Shown: positions 7,777 to 16,907 of the stretch, piece by piece | How positions within the stretch are numbered: the stretch's first letter is position 1 | Layout of the letters: every line of letters starts with the position of its first letter | DNA from: Coriobacteriaceae bacterium | GTDB lineage: Bacteria; Actinomycetota; Coriobacteriia; Coriobacteriales; Atopobiaceae | Direction: 5' to 3' | Assembly: GCA_003862195.1 (NCBI GenBank) | Contig: QOUO01000017.1 | Location: 1 to 37,388 of the forward strand | Length of the DNA stretch: 37,388 nt | The notes under the pieces: generated by a model | Databases searched by the model: none | What the model saw: the letters and a program-made list of their open reading frames with translations, nothing else | Told to the model about the DNA's origin: nothing | Position numbers and translations under genes: made by a program

Positions 7777-10245
7777 CTATTTGGCCTTGGGCCACGGGCC
7801 GCTGACCACGGGCTTCTCGCCCTTTGCGGACCAGCAGCCGAGCTTGGCGTTGGGGTTGGCGTCGAGCGAGAGGTCGCTGAACACGCCGGCCTTGTAGTTC
7901 CTGAGGGCGGCGACCGCGATCATGGCGCCGTTGTCGCCGCAGACGACCATGGGCGGGACCGTGACGCGCACGCCGCGGCGGCCGAACTTCTTGCGGTACT
8001 CCGCGCGGAGCTCCGGGTTGGCCGCGACGCCGCCGCCGACGCAGAAGTCGGACACGCCCGTCTCGTCCACGGCGGTCATGGCCTTGGAGACCTGCACGTC
8101 GATCACGGCCGCCTCGAAGGAGGCCGCGAGGTCGGGCAGGTTGATGGGCCGGCCGGCCTTGTTCTCGCCCTCGATGTAGGTGATGACGGCCGTCTTGAGG
8201 CCCGAGAGGCTGAAGCGGTAGTCGTGGCTGTGCATCATGGCGCGGGGGAAGTGGATGGCCTTCTTGTTGCCCTTGGCCGCGAGGCGCGAGATGACGGGGC
8301 CGCCGGGGTAGCCGAGGCCGAGCGCCTTTGCGACCTTGTCGAACGCCTCGCCCACGGCGTCGTCGATCGTGGCGCCGAGGATCTGGTAGTCGCCCCAGTC
8401 GCGCACGTGGACGAGCATGGTGTTGCCGCCGGAGACGAGGCTCGCCACGAAGGGCGGCGTGAGGTCCGGCGTCTCGAACAGGTTCGCGAGCAGGTGCCCC
8501 TCGAGGTGGTTGACGGCCGTGAGCGGGAGGCCCGTGGCGGCGCAGAGGCCCTTGGCGAAGGCGACGCCCACGACGAGCGCGCCGACGAGGCCGGGGCCCG
8601 CCGTGACGCCCACGCAGGAGAGGTCCGCCGGCGTGAGGGTGTCGCAGCCGAAGTGCCTGCCCGCCTGCGCCATGGTCTCCTCGTACACGCCGACGACGGC
8701 CTCGACGTGCTTGCGCGAGGCGATCTCGGGCACGACGCCGCCGAAGCGCGCGTGGAAGTCGATGGAGGTCGCGACGACGTTGGCGCAGATCTCGCCGTGG
8801 GAGTCGATCACGGCCATGGCCGTCTCGTCGCAGGAGGACTCGATGGAGAGGACCAGGGGTCCCGCGGCCGCAAGACGCTCCTGGGCCTGGGCGTCACGCG
8901 GGCCCACGGCGATGGGCCACGGCCTGATGGACGCCGACGGCTCCACGTGGTCGAGCGTGTGCTCCGCGTCGACCTTGAGCGGGAGGTCGACCCTCATGAC
9001 GAGGGCGTCGTGCCCCTCGCCGTAGTAGGCGCGGCGGCGCCCCACCTCCTTGAAGCCGAGGGAGGCGTATGCGGCCCGCGCGGGCTCGTTCTTCTCGTCC
9101 ACCTCGAGCGACGCCGTGGCCGCATTGAGGACGTGCGCGTCGTAGCAGATGCGCGAGACGAGGCGCGAGGCCACGCCCTGGCGGCGGCGGTCCGGGCTGA
9201 CCGCGACGTCGTCCACCTCAAAGTCGTCGCCGGCCATGTGGCCGCCGGCGAAGCCGATGATCGTGCCCAGATCGTGCGCGACCCACCAGCTGCGGCCTGG
9301 CTGCTCGAGCTCCTCGTAGAAGAGCTTGCGCGTCCAGGGCGTGTGGGCGGCGCCGGCGTACGCGACGGACTCGATCTTGCTCACGGCGTCGAGGTCGTTG
9401 ACGGACATGGGGCGCAGCTGCAGGTGACGGTCGGCAAGGGCGTCGTCCACGCCCGTGACCTCGACGCTCGCGGGCGCCTTGAGGCCCAGGCGCTTGCGCT
9501 CGTTTTCCTCCGCGTCGGAAAGGCGGGTGTAGATGGGTAGCACGAGCGCCGGGTCGCCGGCACCGCGGGAGCTGGACGCGGCCCAGGCGCGGGCGAGGCC
9601 CTCCGCCGTGGGATGCCAGAGCGACTCGTCCAGGATGCGCGTGAGGCCTGCCGCCCCGAAGCGGTCGCGGTACTTCTTGAGGCCGTCGCCCGTAAGCGTG
9701 AGCTCCGCCGCGTCCGCACGGGCCGCGAGCTCCTGCACCGCGGCGTCGGCCTTCACGACGCGCTCCGCCTCGAACGTGCGGTGGGCGCCCTTCTCGTCCA
9801 AGTTGTAGACGCCGGGATAGACCTCGCCGCGCATGGCGTCGTCCACCACGGCCACGAGGCCGCGCGTGCCGGCGACCCAGGCGCGCCAGGCCACCGCGTC
9901 GAGCGTGGACGCGCCGTAGAGCGGCCGCTGCAGGCCGCAGGCCAGGCCCTTTGCCGTGGCGATGCCGATGCGCACGCCCGTGAACGAGCCGGGGCCGCGC
10001 CCCACGAGGACCGCGTCCACGTCGGACATGGCGAGGCCCGCCTTGCCCAGGCAGTCGAGCGCGGTGTTGACGAGCTGCTCGTTGGCGTGGCGGCGGCACA
10101 GGTGGTCACCCGCGGCGAGCACGGTCACGCCCGCGTCGGGCGCCGGGCCGTCCACGCGCGCCACGGCGCACGCGAGCATGTCGGTGGAGGTGTCCAGGGC
10201 AAGGACGGTGAGCGCCCCGGACTGGTCTGGGTTGTGGTCTAGCAT
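7777..10245 (-). CDS. tsaD: Three-domain fusion TsaB-RimI-TsaD (t6A synthesis plus N-acetyltransferase)
   Basis: One 822-aa protein carrying three normally separate functions. Residues ~1-235 are TsaB-like (LALDTSTDMLACAVAR; VGRGPGSFTGVRIGIATAKG), the partner of TsaD. Residues ~270-430 are a GNAT acetyltransferase of the RimI type (VSPDRRRQGVASRLVSRI; PARAAYASLGF). Residues ~460-822 are TsaD (SIESSCDETAMAVID; metal-binding VNHLEGHLLANLF near 581; VCGDNGAMIA), which transfers threonylcarbamoyl to A37 of ANN-decoding tRNAs. No stop or frameshift interrupts the joins, and all landmark motifs are intact. The start ATG has GGAAAAGAGA upstream and follows the tsaE stop by 36 nt. TsaB+RimI and RimI+TsaD fusions are known in actinobacteria; the triple form fixes a 1:1 ratio. 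Cytoplasmic. Very sure of the domains. Confidence 0.96.
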   Translation of the reverse strand: MLDHNPDQSGALTVLALDTSTDMLACAVARVDGPAPDAGVTVLAAGDHLCRRHANEQLVNTALDCLGKAGLAMSDVDAVLVGRGPGSFTGVRIGIATAKGLACGLQRPLYGASTLDAVAWRAWVAGTRGLVAVVDDAMRGEVYPGVYNLDEKGAHRTFEAERVVKADAAVQELAARADAAELTLTGDGLKKYRDRFGAAGLTRILDESLWHPTAEGLARAWAASSSRGAGDPALVLPIYTRLSDAEENERKRLGLKAPASVEVTGVDDALADRHLQLRPMSVNDLDAVSKIESVAYAGAAHTPWTRKLFYEELEQPGRSWWVAHDLGTIIGFAGGHMAGDDFEVDDVAVSPDRRRQGVASRLVSRICYDAHVLNAATASLEVDEKNEPARAAYASLGFKEVGRRRAYYGEGHDALVMRVDLPLKVDAEHTLDHVEPSASIRPWPIAVGPRDAQAQERLAAAGPLVLSIESSCDETAMAVIDSHGEICANVVATSIDFHARFGGVVPEIASRKHVEAVVGVYEETMAQAGRHFGCDTLTPADLSCVGVTAGPGLVGALVVGVAFAKGLCAATGLPLTAVNHLEGHLLANLFETPDLTPPFVASLVSGGNTMLVHVRDWGDYQILGATIDDAVGEAFDKVAKALGLGYPGGPVISRLAAKGNKKAIHFPRAMMHSHDYRFSLSGLKTAVITYIEGENKAGRPINLPDLAASFEAAVIDVQVSKAMTAVDETGVSDFCVGGGVAANPELRAEYRKKFGRRGVRVTVPPMVVCGDNGAMIAVAALRNYKAGVFSDLSLDANPNAKLGCWSAKGEKPVVSGPWPKAK

Positions 10246-10281
10246 GCAAGTCTCTTTTCCGGGCGTCGAGCGCCCTGTGGA

Positions 10282-10800
10282 TCAGGCCCCGAGCTCGGCG
10301 TCGAGCCGGTCGATCAGCTCTTCTCCCCTGGCGTTGCGCGCGACGAGCCTGATGCGGCGCGGCGGCTCCTCGCCGGGCGCCACCTCGTCGTCCAGGCGCG
10401 ACACGAAGACGTCCACGCGGTCGTCCCCGATCTCGTCCGAGAACTGCTCGCCCCACTCGATGAGGCAGGGTCCGTCGACGCCCATCGCGTCGAACAGGCC
10501 CGTGTCCTCGAGCTGGTCGGCGTCGTCCAGGCGGTACAGGTCAAAGTGGTAGAGGGGCATCGTGGAGCCCTCGTAGACCATCTCGATGGTGAACGTGGGG
10601 CTCGTCACGTCGTCCGTGACGCCCATGCCTCGTGCGACGCCCTTGGTGAGCTGCGTCTTTCCCGCGCCGAGGTCGCCCGTGAGCACCAGGACGTCCGTCG
10701 GGCCGAGCACGCGGCCCAGGGCCTCGCCCAGGCCGATGGTCTCTTCCGTCGAGGTCGAGAAGAACTCGCCCCTCGCGCTTCTTGTTGCGATCTGGCCCAT
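10282..10800 (-). CDS. tsaE: tRNA threonylcarbamoyladenosine synthesis ATPase TsaE
   Basis: The P-loop ATPase that binds the TsaB-TsaD pair and resets it after each t6A transfer. 172 aa, normal for the family. Walker A is LTGDLGAGKTQLTKG near residue 46; typical later motifs are SPTFTIEMVYEG, LYHFDLYRLDD and LIEWGEQF. The C-terminal ~25 residues are rich in Arg/Glu and vary between species. The ATG has AAGGAGGAG, 4 nt upstream, overlapping the end of the uracil-DNA glycosylase gene; the two genes are 2 nt apart. Placed directly before the TsaB-RimI-TsaD fusion, so three of the four t6A proteins are encoded together. The TsaC/Sua5 enzyme is not in this window. Confidence 0.95.
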   Translation of the reverse strand: MGQIATRSARGEFFSTSTEETIGLGEALGRVLGPTDVLVLTGDLGAGKTQLTKGVARGMGVTDDVTSPTFTIEMVYEGSTMPLYHFDLYRLDDADQLEDTGLFDAMGVDGPCLIEWGEQFSDEIGDDRVDVFVSRLDDEVAPGEEPPRRIRLVARNARGEELIDRLDAELGA

Positions 10801-10802
10801 GG

Positions 10803-11471
10803 CTACTCCTCCTTGGGACCCTCGGGCGCCGCCGGCGCCGCGGGCGTGGTTCCGGGCTGCGCCGCCCCGTCGCGCGGGTGCTCGCGCAGCCACGCGCCGA
10901 CCATGGCGAGGTCCTGCTCGAGCAGCGGCTGCCAGTCCGAGTGGTAGATGCAGGCCGCCGGGTGGAACGTGGGCGCCACCACGAAGTGGCCCGTCTGGTA
11001 GAGCCTGCCGCGCAGGTGCGTGACGCCCTTGTCCGTGCGCAGCACGAACTGCGTGGCAAAGTTGCCCAGGCACACCAGCACGTCGGGCCACACGCTCCTG
11101 ATCTGCTCGCGCAAAAACGGCGAGCAGGCCTCGATCTCGCCCGGCTGGGGGTTGCGGTTGGAGGGCGGGCGGCATTTCACCACGTTGGCGATGTAGATCT
11201 GCTGCCGCGTGAGCCCCGCGATGGAGAGGAGCGAGTCGAGCTTGTGACCCGCCGCTCCCACAAAGGGCTCGCCCTGCAGGTCCTCGTTGCGCCCGGGGCC
11301 CTCGCCTATGAACATCACGCGCGCGTTGGGGTCGCCCACGCCAAACACGATGTTCGTGCGCGTGTCACCCAGCGGGCAGCGGTGGCAGTTGCCCAGGACG
11401 TCCTCTATCTCGGCGAGCGAGACCTCCCTGGGGCGCTGGTGCTCGTGCCCCGGTATGTGCATGACGGGCAT
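10803..11471 (-). CDS. Uracil-DNA glycosylase, family 4 (iron-sulfur)
   Basis: Removes uracil from DNA as the first step of base excision repair. 222 aa. Cysteines for the [4Fe-4S] cluster are seen in NCHRCPLG near residues 29-32, in NVVKCRPP and in ACSPFLREQ. Motif 1 is [19 protein letters not shown], followed by [10 protein letters not shown], and motif 2 is TFHPAACIY (family 4 HP-type). The C-terminal ~25 residues are Pro/Ala/Glu-rich. The ATG lies 12 nt after the alanine racemase stop. An in-frame ATG three codons downstream is also possible. The gene sits between alr and tsaE with no functional link beyond co-transcription. Confidence 0.93.
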   Translation of the reverse strand: MPVMHIPGHEHQRPREVSLAEIEDVLGNCHRCPLGDTRTNIVFGVGDPNARVMFIGEGPGRNEDLQGEPFVGAAGHKLDSLLSIAGLTRQQIYIANVVKCRPPSNRNPQPGEIEACSPFLREQIRSVWPDVLVCLGNFATQFVLRTDKGVTHLRGRLYQTGHFVVAPTFHPAACIYHSDWQPLLEQDLAMVGAWLREHPRDGAAQPGTTPAAPAAPEGPKEE

Positions 11472-11483
11472 GCGGGCCGCCCC

Positions 11484-12644
11484 CTAGACAAATATCCTGT
11501 CGAGGCGCTCCGAGAAGTTGCAGACGACCTCGTAGTTGATGGTGTCGCGACGCGCGGCCATCTCGTCCGCGGTGATCTGCTCGTCCCCGTCACGGCCTAT
11601 CAGCGTGACGACGTCGCCCTTCTCCACCGGCTTCGTGGGCTGCTCGTAGGCGCGTGCGCCGCCCGTGTCCACCGCGAACATGAACTGGTCCATGCAGATG
11701 CGGCCCACCTGGCGGGCGCGCGTGCCGTTCACGATCACGTCCATGTTGTTGGAGAGCGAGCGCGCGAGCCCATCGGCGAAGCCGATGGGCACGGTCGCGA
11801 TCTGGATGCTCGACTTGGGCACGCGGTACGTGAGGCCGTAGCCCACGCCCTCGCCCACGGCGGGGTTGGTCACGCGCAGCACGCGGGCGCGCACGCTCAT
11901 GGCGGGCGTCAGCTTGATGCGCGGCGCCGTGCTCTCCGCGGGCTGCAGGCCGTAGAGGCCGATGCCCACGCGGCACATGTCGTTGTGGAACTCCGGGTGC
12001 AGGATGGTGCCCGGCGTGTTGTCGCAATGGACGAGCCCGACCTCGAGGTTGGCCTGGCGCAGCGCCTCCACGGTGTCCATGAAGCGCCTGGCCTGCTGCT
12101 TGAAGTCCCAGTCGCCGATGACGTCCGCGGTCGCGAAGTGCGTGAACGTGCCCGCGCACTCGAGCCCGCGGTGGAAGTCGATCATGTGGCGGAACTCCAC
12201 GGCGTCCGCCGGGAGCACGCCGATCCTCGTCATGCCCGTGTCCACGGCAAGGTGGTACTTGCCCACCTTGCCCAGCGCCACGGCGCGCTCGCCGTAGGCC
12301 AGCGCAAACTCGGAGTCGTACACCGCGGGCATGATGTCGTACTCGAGCAGCGTGTCCAGGCTCTCGAGCGGCGACTCGTTCAGCATGAGGATGGGCTCGG
12401 TCACGCCGCCTCGGCGCAGCTCAACGCCCTCGTCCACGGTCGCCACGGCAAACTGGTCCGCGCCGGCCTTCGCCATCGTCTTGGCGCACTCCACGGCGCC
12501 GTGGCCGTAGGCGTCCGCCTTCACGGCGCACATCATCTTGACGCCCGGCTCGAGCAGCGCCTTGAACGCGCGCGTGTTCTTGCGGATGGCGTCGAGGTCT
12601 ACCTCGACCCACGCCCACCTGTTCTTGGGATACTCAATCGCCAT
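11484..12644 (-). CDS. alr: Alanine racemase
   Basis: PLP enzyme that interconverts L- and D-alanine for peptidoglycan. 386 aa. The PLP lysine lies in [13 protein letters not shown] near residue 42. The substrate and cofactor region [12 protein letters not shown], the GIGLYGL motif near the phosphate-binding loop, [10 protein letters not shown] with the catalytic Tyr, and the late GRICMDQFM motif are all intact. The ATG is 16 nt from the stop of the NAD(P)HX repair gene upstream. With glmM and glmS nearby, it puts cell-wall precursor synthesis in one stretch. Cytoplasmic homodimer in known members. Confidence 0.97.
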   Translation of the reverse strand: MAIEYPKNRWAWVEVDLDAIRKNTRAFKALLEPGVKMMCAVKADAYGHGAVECAKTMAKAGADQFAVATVDEGVELRRGGVTEPILMLNESPLESLDTLLEYDIMPAVYDSEFALAYGERAVALGKVGKYHLAVDTGMTRIGVLPADAVEFRHMIDFHRGLECAGTFTHFATADVIGDWDFKQQARRFMDTVEALRQANLEVGLVHCDNTPGTILHPEFHNDMCRVGIGLYGLQPAESTAPRIKLTPAMSVRARVLRVTNPAVGEGVGYGLTYRVPKSSIQIATVPIGFADGLARSLSNNMDVIVNGTRARQVGRICMDQFMFAVDTGGARAYEQPTKPVEKGDVVTLIGRDGDEQITADEMAARRDTINYEVVCNFSERLDRIFV

Positions 12645-12660
12645 TGCTCAACCTTCCAGT

Positions 12661-14274
12661 CTATTCCGCGTTGCCAGAGTCGGGAAACGCGATCTGCTCC
12701 TCCAGGGCGTCCTCGGCAAGGCCGATGGCGTCGATGATGTCGCGCGCCATCGCGCCGCGCGAGCCAAAGCGCTCCGCCGCGATGGAGCCCGCGTAGCCGT
12801 GGACCTCGCACGCGAGCGCCGTGAGCACGGGGATGTCCTCGTTCTCCACGTTGGCGCGGGCGAGAAACGCGGCGATCACGCCTCCGAGCACGTCCCCGGA
12901 CCCGGCCGTCGCCAGGGCCGCAGGGCCCGGCTTGGGAAGTATCGCCACGTCCACGCCGACGCAGGCCGTGGCCGAGCCCTTCGCCACGACGGTGAGCTCG
13001 GAGCCGCCGTCGGCCCAGGCGATCCTGCGCGCGGCCTCCATCGCGGAGGTGAGCGACGCGGGCGGCGTGTCCTGCAGCCCCACGAGCCTGCCCAGCTCGC
13101 GGCGGTGCGGCGTCAGCACCAGAGGCGCGCTCCTGCGCAGCAGCTCCGGGAACTCGTCCAGCCTGTTGGACGTGAGCCTCGCGATGCAGTTGAGGCCGTC
13201 GGCGTCCACCACCAGCGGCACCTTGGACTCGAGCAGCCTCGACACCACGCCCACGGTGCCCGAGCTCACCCGCATGCCGGGCCCCACCAGCGTGGCCGTG
13301 CGCTTCTCGGCCAGCTCCGCCACGAGCTGGATCGCCTCGTTCGAGAACGTGCCATCCTTGCCCGCGGGCAGGCCCAGCACCGGGATCTCCATCATGCGCG
13401 CCTGGATGATGGGCGCGATGGGCTCGGGCACGGCGAGCGTCACGTAGCCGGCACCGGCGCGCGCCGCCGCCATGGCCGCCATCATGGGCGCGCCCACAAA
13501 GCGCGTGGAGCCGCCCACCACGAGCACGGAGCCGCGCGAGAACTTGTCGACGGCGTTCGAGGCAGGCTCGAGCACGTCGATGTAGTCCTCCAGGTCGGCG
13601 CGCCACGCCACGGGGTCAGCCTCGACGGCCAGGTGCTCGGTCTGCTCGGCCAGGGGCGCCACCACGATGGCGCCGCAGGCGTCGCGACCCTTGTCGGAAA
13701 GCAGGCCCGGCTTGAGCACGAGCATGGTCACGGTCGTGTCCGCGATCACGCACTCGCCGGCGGAAAGGCCCGTCTGCGCGGAAAGGCCGCTCGGCACGTC
13801 GACGGAAAGCACGCGCGCGCCGGACGCGTTGATGCAGTCGATCCAGATGTCGAAGGGCGCGCGGGGGCTGCCGTGGAAGCCAGTGCCCAGCATGGCGTCG
13901 ACCACGACGTCGGTGGACGAGAGGAGCTCCTCCACCTGCTCGCGCGGCGGTGCCACCAGGATCTTGACGCCGGCCGCCTGCGCGCTCTTGGCGACCACGC
14001 GCGCGAGGTCGCCCGCGATGGCGTCCGGGTCCTTGGGCGAGACGACGGTCACGGGCACGCCCTTGCCCAGCAGCGCCTCGGCAGCGACCCAGCCGTCCCC
14101 GCCGTTGTTGCCCAGGCCGCAGAAGACCGCGACGCTCCCCAGGTCGCCCATGCGGACGACCTCGCTCGCGGCGGCGTTTCCCGCCCTGTGCATGAGCTCG
14201 GAGATGCTGACGCCCACCTCCGTGAGGCCAGACTCGACGCGCTTCACGTCCTCAACGTTTAGAACAGGCTGCAT
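12661..14274 (-). CDS. nnr: Bifunctional NAD(P)HX epimerase/dehydratase
   Basis: Repairs hydrated NADH and NADPH: an N-terminal epimerase (YjeF-N, residues ~1-215) converts R to S epimers, and a C-terminal ADP-dependent dehydratase (ribokinase-like, ~225-530) restores the cofactor. 537 aa, the usual fused form. The epimerase shows FCGLGNNGGDGWVAAEAL and VDAMLGTGFHG; the dehydratase shows SVLVVGGSTRFVGAPMMAA, LTPHRRELGRL and the nucleotide-binding AGSGDVLGGVIAAFLA. ATG 14274 (MQPVLNVEDV) has GAGGGG upstream and lies 7 nt after the stop of the AcpS-like gene. The longer frame upstream only shadows that gene. In line with alr and tsaE, as in many actinobacteria. Confidence 0.95.
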   Translation of the reverse strand: MQPVLNVEDVKRVESGLTEVGVSISELMHRAGNAAASEVVRMGDLGSVAVFCGLGNNGGDGWVAAEALLGKGVPVTVVSPKDPDAIAGDLARVVAKSAQAAGVKILVAPPREQVEELLSSTDVVVDAMLGTGFHGSPRAPFDIWIDCINASGARVLSVDVPSGLSAQTGLSAGECVIADTTVTMLVLKPGLLSDKGRDACGAIVVAPLAEQTEHLAVEADPVAWRADLEDYIDVLEPASNAVDKFSRGSVLVVGGSTRFVGAPMMAAMAAARAGAGYVTLAVPEPIAPIIQARMMEIPVLGLPAGKDGTFSNEAIQLVAELAEKRTATLVGPGMRVSSGTVGVVSRLLESKVPLVVDADGLNCIARLTSNRLDEFPELLRRSAPLVLTPHRRELGRLVGLQDTPPASLTSAMEAARRIAWADGGSELTVVAKGSATACVGVDVAILPKPGPAALATAGSGDVLGGVIAAFLARANVENEDIPVLTALACEVHGYAGSIAAERFGSRGAMARDIIDAIGLAEDALEEQIAFPDSGNAE

Positions 14275-14281
14275 GTGCCCC

Positions 14282-14851
14282 TCACTCTCCAATAGGGCCT
14301 TGCGTGGGCGCCTCGTCCGTGCGGGGACGCTCGTCTTGCCCTTCTCCCTCAAGCGTATCCATTATGCCGTCCTGGAGCCGCTCGAGCTCGTCGATTATCG
14401 ACTTTGCCTCCCTGAAGGAGGCCTGGAGCTCCCTCTTGGGGTCGTGCTCCTCCCGCGGCCGCGGGCGCGCGGCGTCCGTCATGGCCACGGCGTTGGCCAC
14501 GGCCACCTCGTGCGTGCGGGAAAGCGAGATCACGACCTCCTCGACCCCCTGCTCGCGCGCCGCCTGCGCCACCTTGCCCGCAAGCCCCGCCACGAGCTGC
14601 CCGCGCTCGCCGGACTCGACGGCCACGTCGCCCAGGCGCACGCCGGCCGCGTCCGTCATGCCCAGCGACTTGAGCACCGCGCCGTGGGCCGCCAGGCACT
14701 GGGCGTAGCGCTCGGAGGGGCGCACGCCCGCGTCGCAGTACGCGCGCTCGGCGGCGGAGAAGACCTTCTCGCCAAAGCTGGGAATCCGTTCCAAGGCGCC
14801 GGCCACCCTCGATATCTCGAGCATGCCGACGCCCACGCCGACTCGAGCCAC
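14282..14851 (-). CDS. AcpS-like (4'-phosphopantetheinyl transferase fold) protein lacking metal ligands
   Basis: 189 aa starting at GTG 14851 (GGAG 5 nt upstream, inside the glmS 3' end). Residues 1-~120 align by eye with holo-ACP synthase: VGVGVGMLEISRV for the usual GIGxDxxEIxRI, KVFSAAERAYC for the FTxxEx(x)YC segment, LAAHGAVLKSLG for the FAAKEAxxKAxG helix, and VVISLSRTHEVAVA for the SLSHTxxxAxA strand. The Asp of the first motif is Gly, the Lys-Glu of KEA is His-Gly, and the His of SHT is Arg, so the Mg2+ ligands expected of an active enzyme are missing. A ~70-residue charged, helix-forming C-terminal tail follows, absent from normal AcpS (~120-130 aa). The position between glmS and nnr is the normal acpS locus of actinobacteria. 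It may be a degenerate or repurposed AcpS; function is uncertain. Confidence 0.75.
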   Translation of the reverse strand: MARVGVGVGMLEISRVAGALERIPSFGEKVFSAAERAYCDAGVRPSERYAQCLAAHGAVLKSLGMTDAAGVRLGDVAVESGERGQLVAGLAGKVAQAAREQGVEEVVISLSRTHEVAVANAVAMTDAARPRPREEHDPKRELQASFREAKSIIDELERLQDGIMDTLEGEGQDERPRTDEAPTQGPIGE

Positions 14852-14853
14852 GC

Positions 14854-16701
14854 CTACTCCACCGTGACGGACTTTGCCAGGTTCCTGGGCTTGTCCACGT
14901 CGCAGCCGCGCGCGCGGGCCACGTAGCGGGCCAGCAGCTGCAGGTGCACCACGGCCACCAGCGGCACCACCCACTCCTCGGGGCAGGGCGGAATCCACAG
15001 CACGTTCTCGCAGAGCTTCGCCACGCGCTCGTCGCCGTCGGTCGCCACGGCCACCACGGTCGCGCCGCGCGCGATGGACTCCTCGATGTTGCTGACCGTC
15101 TTGTCGTGCACGTGGTCGGCGGGCACGATGGCCACCACGGGGAAGCCGGGCTCCAGAAGCGCGATCGGGCCGTGCTTCATCTCGCCCGCGGGGTAGGCCT
15201 CGGCATGCAGGTAGCTGATCTCCTTCAGCTTGAGCGCACCCTCGTAGGCCGTGGTGGAGTTGACGCCGCGTCCCAGGAACAGCGCAGACTTTGCGTTGCG
15301 GAAGACGCGCGCGGCCTGCTTGTCCTGCCAGCGGCGCTTGATGACCTCCTCCATGAGCGAGGGCACCTGCTCCAGGCTCGCAAAGTGGCTGCGCACCTCG
15401 TCCAGGCCCATGTTGCCGTTGGTGTAGGCAAGGCGCAGCGCCAAAAGCGCGGACGCCACCATCTGGGCCGTGTAGGCCTTGGTCGAGGCGACGCACACCT
15501 CGGGGCCCGCCTGGATGTACATGGTGCCGTCGGACTCGCGTGCCGCGGAGGAGCCCAGCACGTTCGTGATCGCAAAGACCTTGCAGCCCATGGCCTTCAT
15601 GCGGCGCGCCGCCGTGAGCGTGTCCGCCGTCTCGCCCGACTGCGTGATGATCACGCAGAGCGTGTGGTCCGTGACGAGCGGCTCCTTGTAGTTGAGCTCG
15701 GAGGCGTACTCGCAGAACACCGGGATCTTGGCCCAGTCCTGCACGAGCTCGCGCGCGATGAGGCTCACGTGGTAGGACGTGCCGCACGCCACCATATAGA
15801 TGCGGTCGATCGCCTTGAGGTCGGCCTCGCTCATGGAAAGCTCGTCCAGCTCCACGCCATGCTCGCCCAGGCGGTCCTTCAGCAGGCGCGAGATCGCCGC
15901 GGGCTGCTCCGCGATCTCCTTCGCCATGAAGTCGGAGTATCCGCCCAGCGTCGCCGCGGAGGCGTCCCAGTCGATGTCGAGCGGCTTGGGGTGCTCGACG
16001 GGGTTGCCCTCGCGGTCCACGATGTCGATCGAGCCGTCCTCGTGCAGCGTCGCGATGTCGTAGTCGTCAAGCTGCAGGCAGTGCGAGGTGGCCTTTGCCA
16101 GCGGCATCACGTCGGAGGCGGCGTACGCGCCGTCCTTGGTCGAGGCGACCACCAGCGGCGACGCCTTCCTCGTGACGACGACCTCGCCCGGGCAGTCGGC
16201 GCACACCACGCCGAGCGCCCACGAGCCCTCGAGCCTGTCACAGGCGTAGCGCACGGCCAGCGCCAGGTCGCCCTTGGCCGGACCCCTCCAGGCGTCCTCC
16301 ACCAGGTGCGCCACGACCTCGGTGTCCGTGTCGCTCTTGAAGTTGTGACCCTCGGCCATGAGCTGGCGCCTCAGGGTCTCGTAGTTCTCGATGATGCCGT
16401 TGTGGACCACGGCGATCCTGCCGTCGCAGCTCGTGTGCGGGTGGGCGTTGCGGTCCGTCGGCGCGCCGTGCGTCGCCCAGCGCGTGTGGCCGATGCCGGT
16501 GTTGCCCACGAGGTTCGCCGCGTCGCAGCGCTCCTTCAGCGCGGCCACGCGCCCGGCGACCTTCACCAGATGCAGGCTCTTGTCCGGCGACAGCACGGCG
16601 ACGCCAGCCGAGTCATATCCGCGGTACTCCAGGGTCTGGAGCCCGTACAGCAAAAAGTCGATTGCCTGTCCCTTGCCCGTGTAGCCAACGACGCCGCACA
16701 T
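14854..16701 (-). CDS. glmS: Glucosamine-fructose-6-phosphate aminotransferase (isomerizing)
   Basis: Makes glucosamine-6-phosphate from fructose-6-phosphate and glutamine, the entry step to UDP-GlcNAc. 615 aa, normal length. The N-terminal glutaminase begins MCGVVGYTG with the nucleophile Cys2 and continues with EYRGYDSAGVAV and GIGHTRWATHGAP. Two SIS sugar-isomerase domains follow (ACGTSYHVSLIARELVQ; TQSGETADTLTAARRM; GRGVNSTTAYEGALKLKE; HAEAYPAGEMKHGPIALL). The C-terminus PRNLAKSVTVE is the conserved end carrying the gating lysine region. The ATG has AAGGAGG, 7 nt upstream. First gene of a long minus-strand run, 206 bp after glmM. Confidence 0.98.
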   Translation of the reverse strand: MCGVVGYTGKGQAIDFLLYGLQTLEYRGYDSAGVAVLSPDKSLHLVKVAGRVAALKERCDAANLVGNTGIGHTRWATHGAPTDRNAHPHTSCDGRIAVVHNGIIENYETLRRQLMAEGHNFKSDTDTEVVAHLVEDAWRGPAKGDLALAVRYACDRLEGSWALGVVCADCPGEVVVTRKASPLVVASTKDGAYAASDVMPLAKATSHCLQLDDYDIATLHEDGSIDIVDREGNPVEHPKPLDIDWDASAATLGGYSDFMAKEIAEQPAAISRLLKDRLGEHGVELDELSMSEADLKAIDRIYMVACGTSYHVSLIARELVQDWAKIPVFCEYASELNYKEPLVTDHTLCVIITQSGETADTLTAARRMKAMGCKVFAITNVLGSSAARESDGTMYIQAGPEVCVASTKAYTAQMVASALLALRLAYTNGNMGLDEVRSHFASLEQVPSLMEEVIKRRWQDKQAARVFRNAKSALFLGRGVNSTTAYEGALKLKEISYLHAEAYPAGEMKHGPIALLEPGFPVVAIVPADHVHDKTVSNIEESIARGATVVAVATDGDERVAKLCENVLWIPPCPEEWVVPLVAVVHLQLLARYVARARGCDVDKPRNLAKSVTVE

Positions 16702-16844
16702 GTGGTTGCCTCCTTGGTGCGCGCCCCGCGCGCATGGTCGGTCACAGTCATCTGACTATGGTACCAGCACGAGGCCACGCCCTTCTCGCCCTCCCACAAA
16801 AGACATGCCACTACGGGGAAACATGGTTACACAGGGGAGAAGAA

Positions 16845-16872
16845 CGGGCGGATGCCGGTTGGCACCCGCCCG
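16845..16872 (-). terminator. Rho-independent terminator after glmM
   Basis: A 12-bp hairpin (arms 16845-16856 and 16861-16872, one G-U pair in the minus-strand RNA) with a 4-nt loop, 36 nt after the glmM stop. It is followed by the U-rich GTTCTTCTCCCC. The rest of the glmM-glmS gap (16702-16844) holds the glmS leader and promoter region, including a short palindrome AGTCA-TC-TGACT at 16746-16757; no glmS ribozyme-like structure is evident. Confidence 0.7.
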
Positions 16873-16907
16873 CAGGCCTCACACCTTGGTTGTCGCAACC
16901 CGTGTCG

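Noticed and set aside
14282-14851. The AcpS-like gene as a pseudogene
   Set aside because: The frame is intact, tightly spaced with neighbours, has a ribosome site and normal codon use for the region, so it is more likely a functional divergent protein.
16702-16844. Possible glmS ribozyme or riboswitch in the glmS leader
   Set aside because: The leader is short and I cannot find the nested pseudoknot elements; only a small palindrome is visible.
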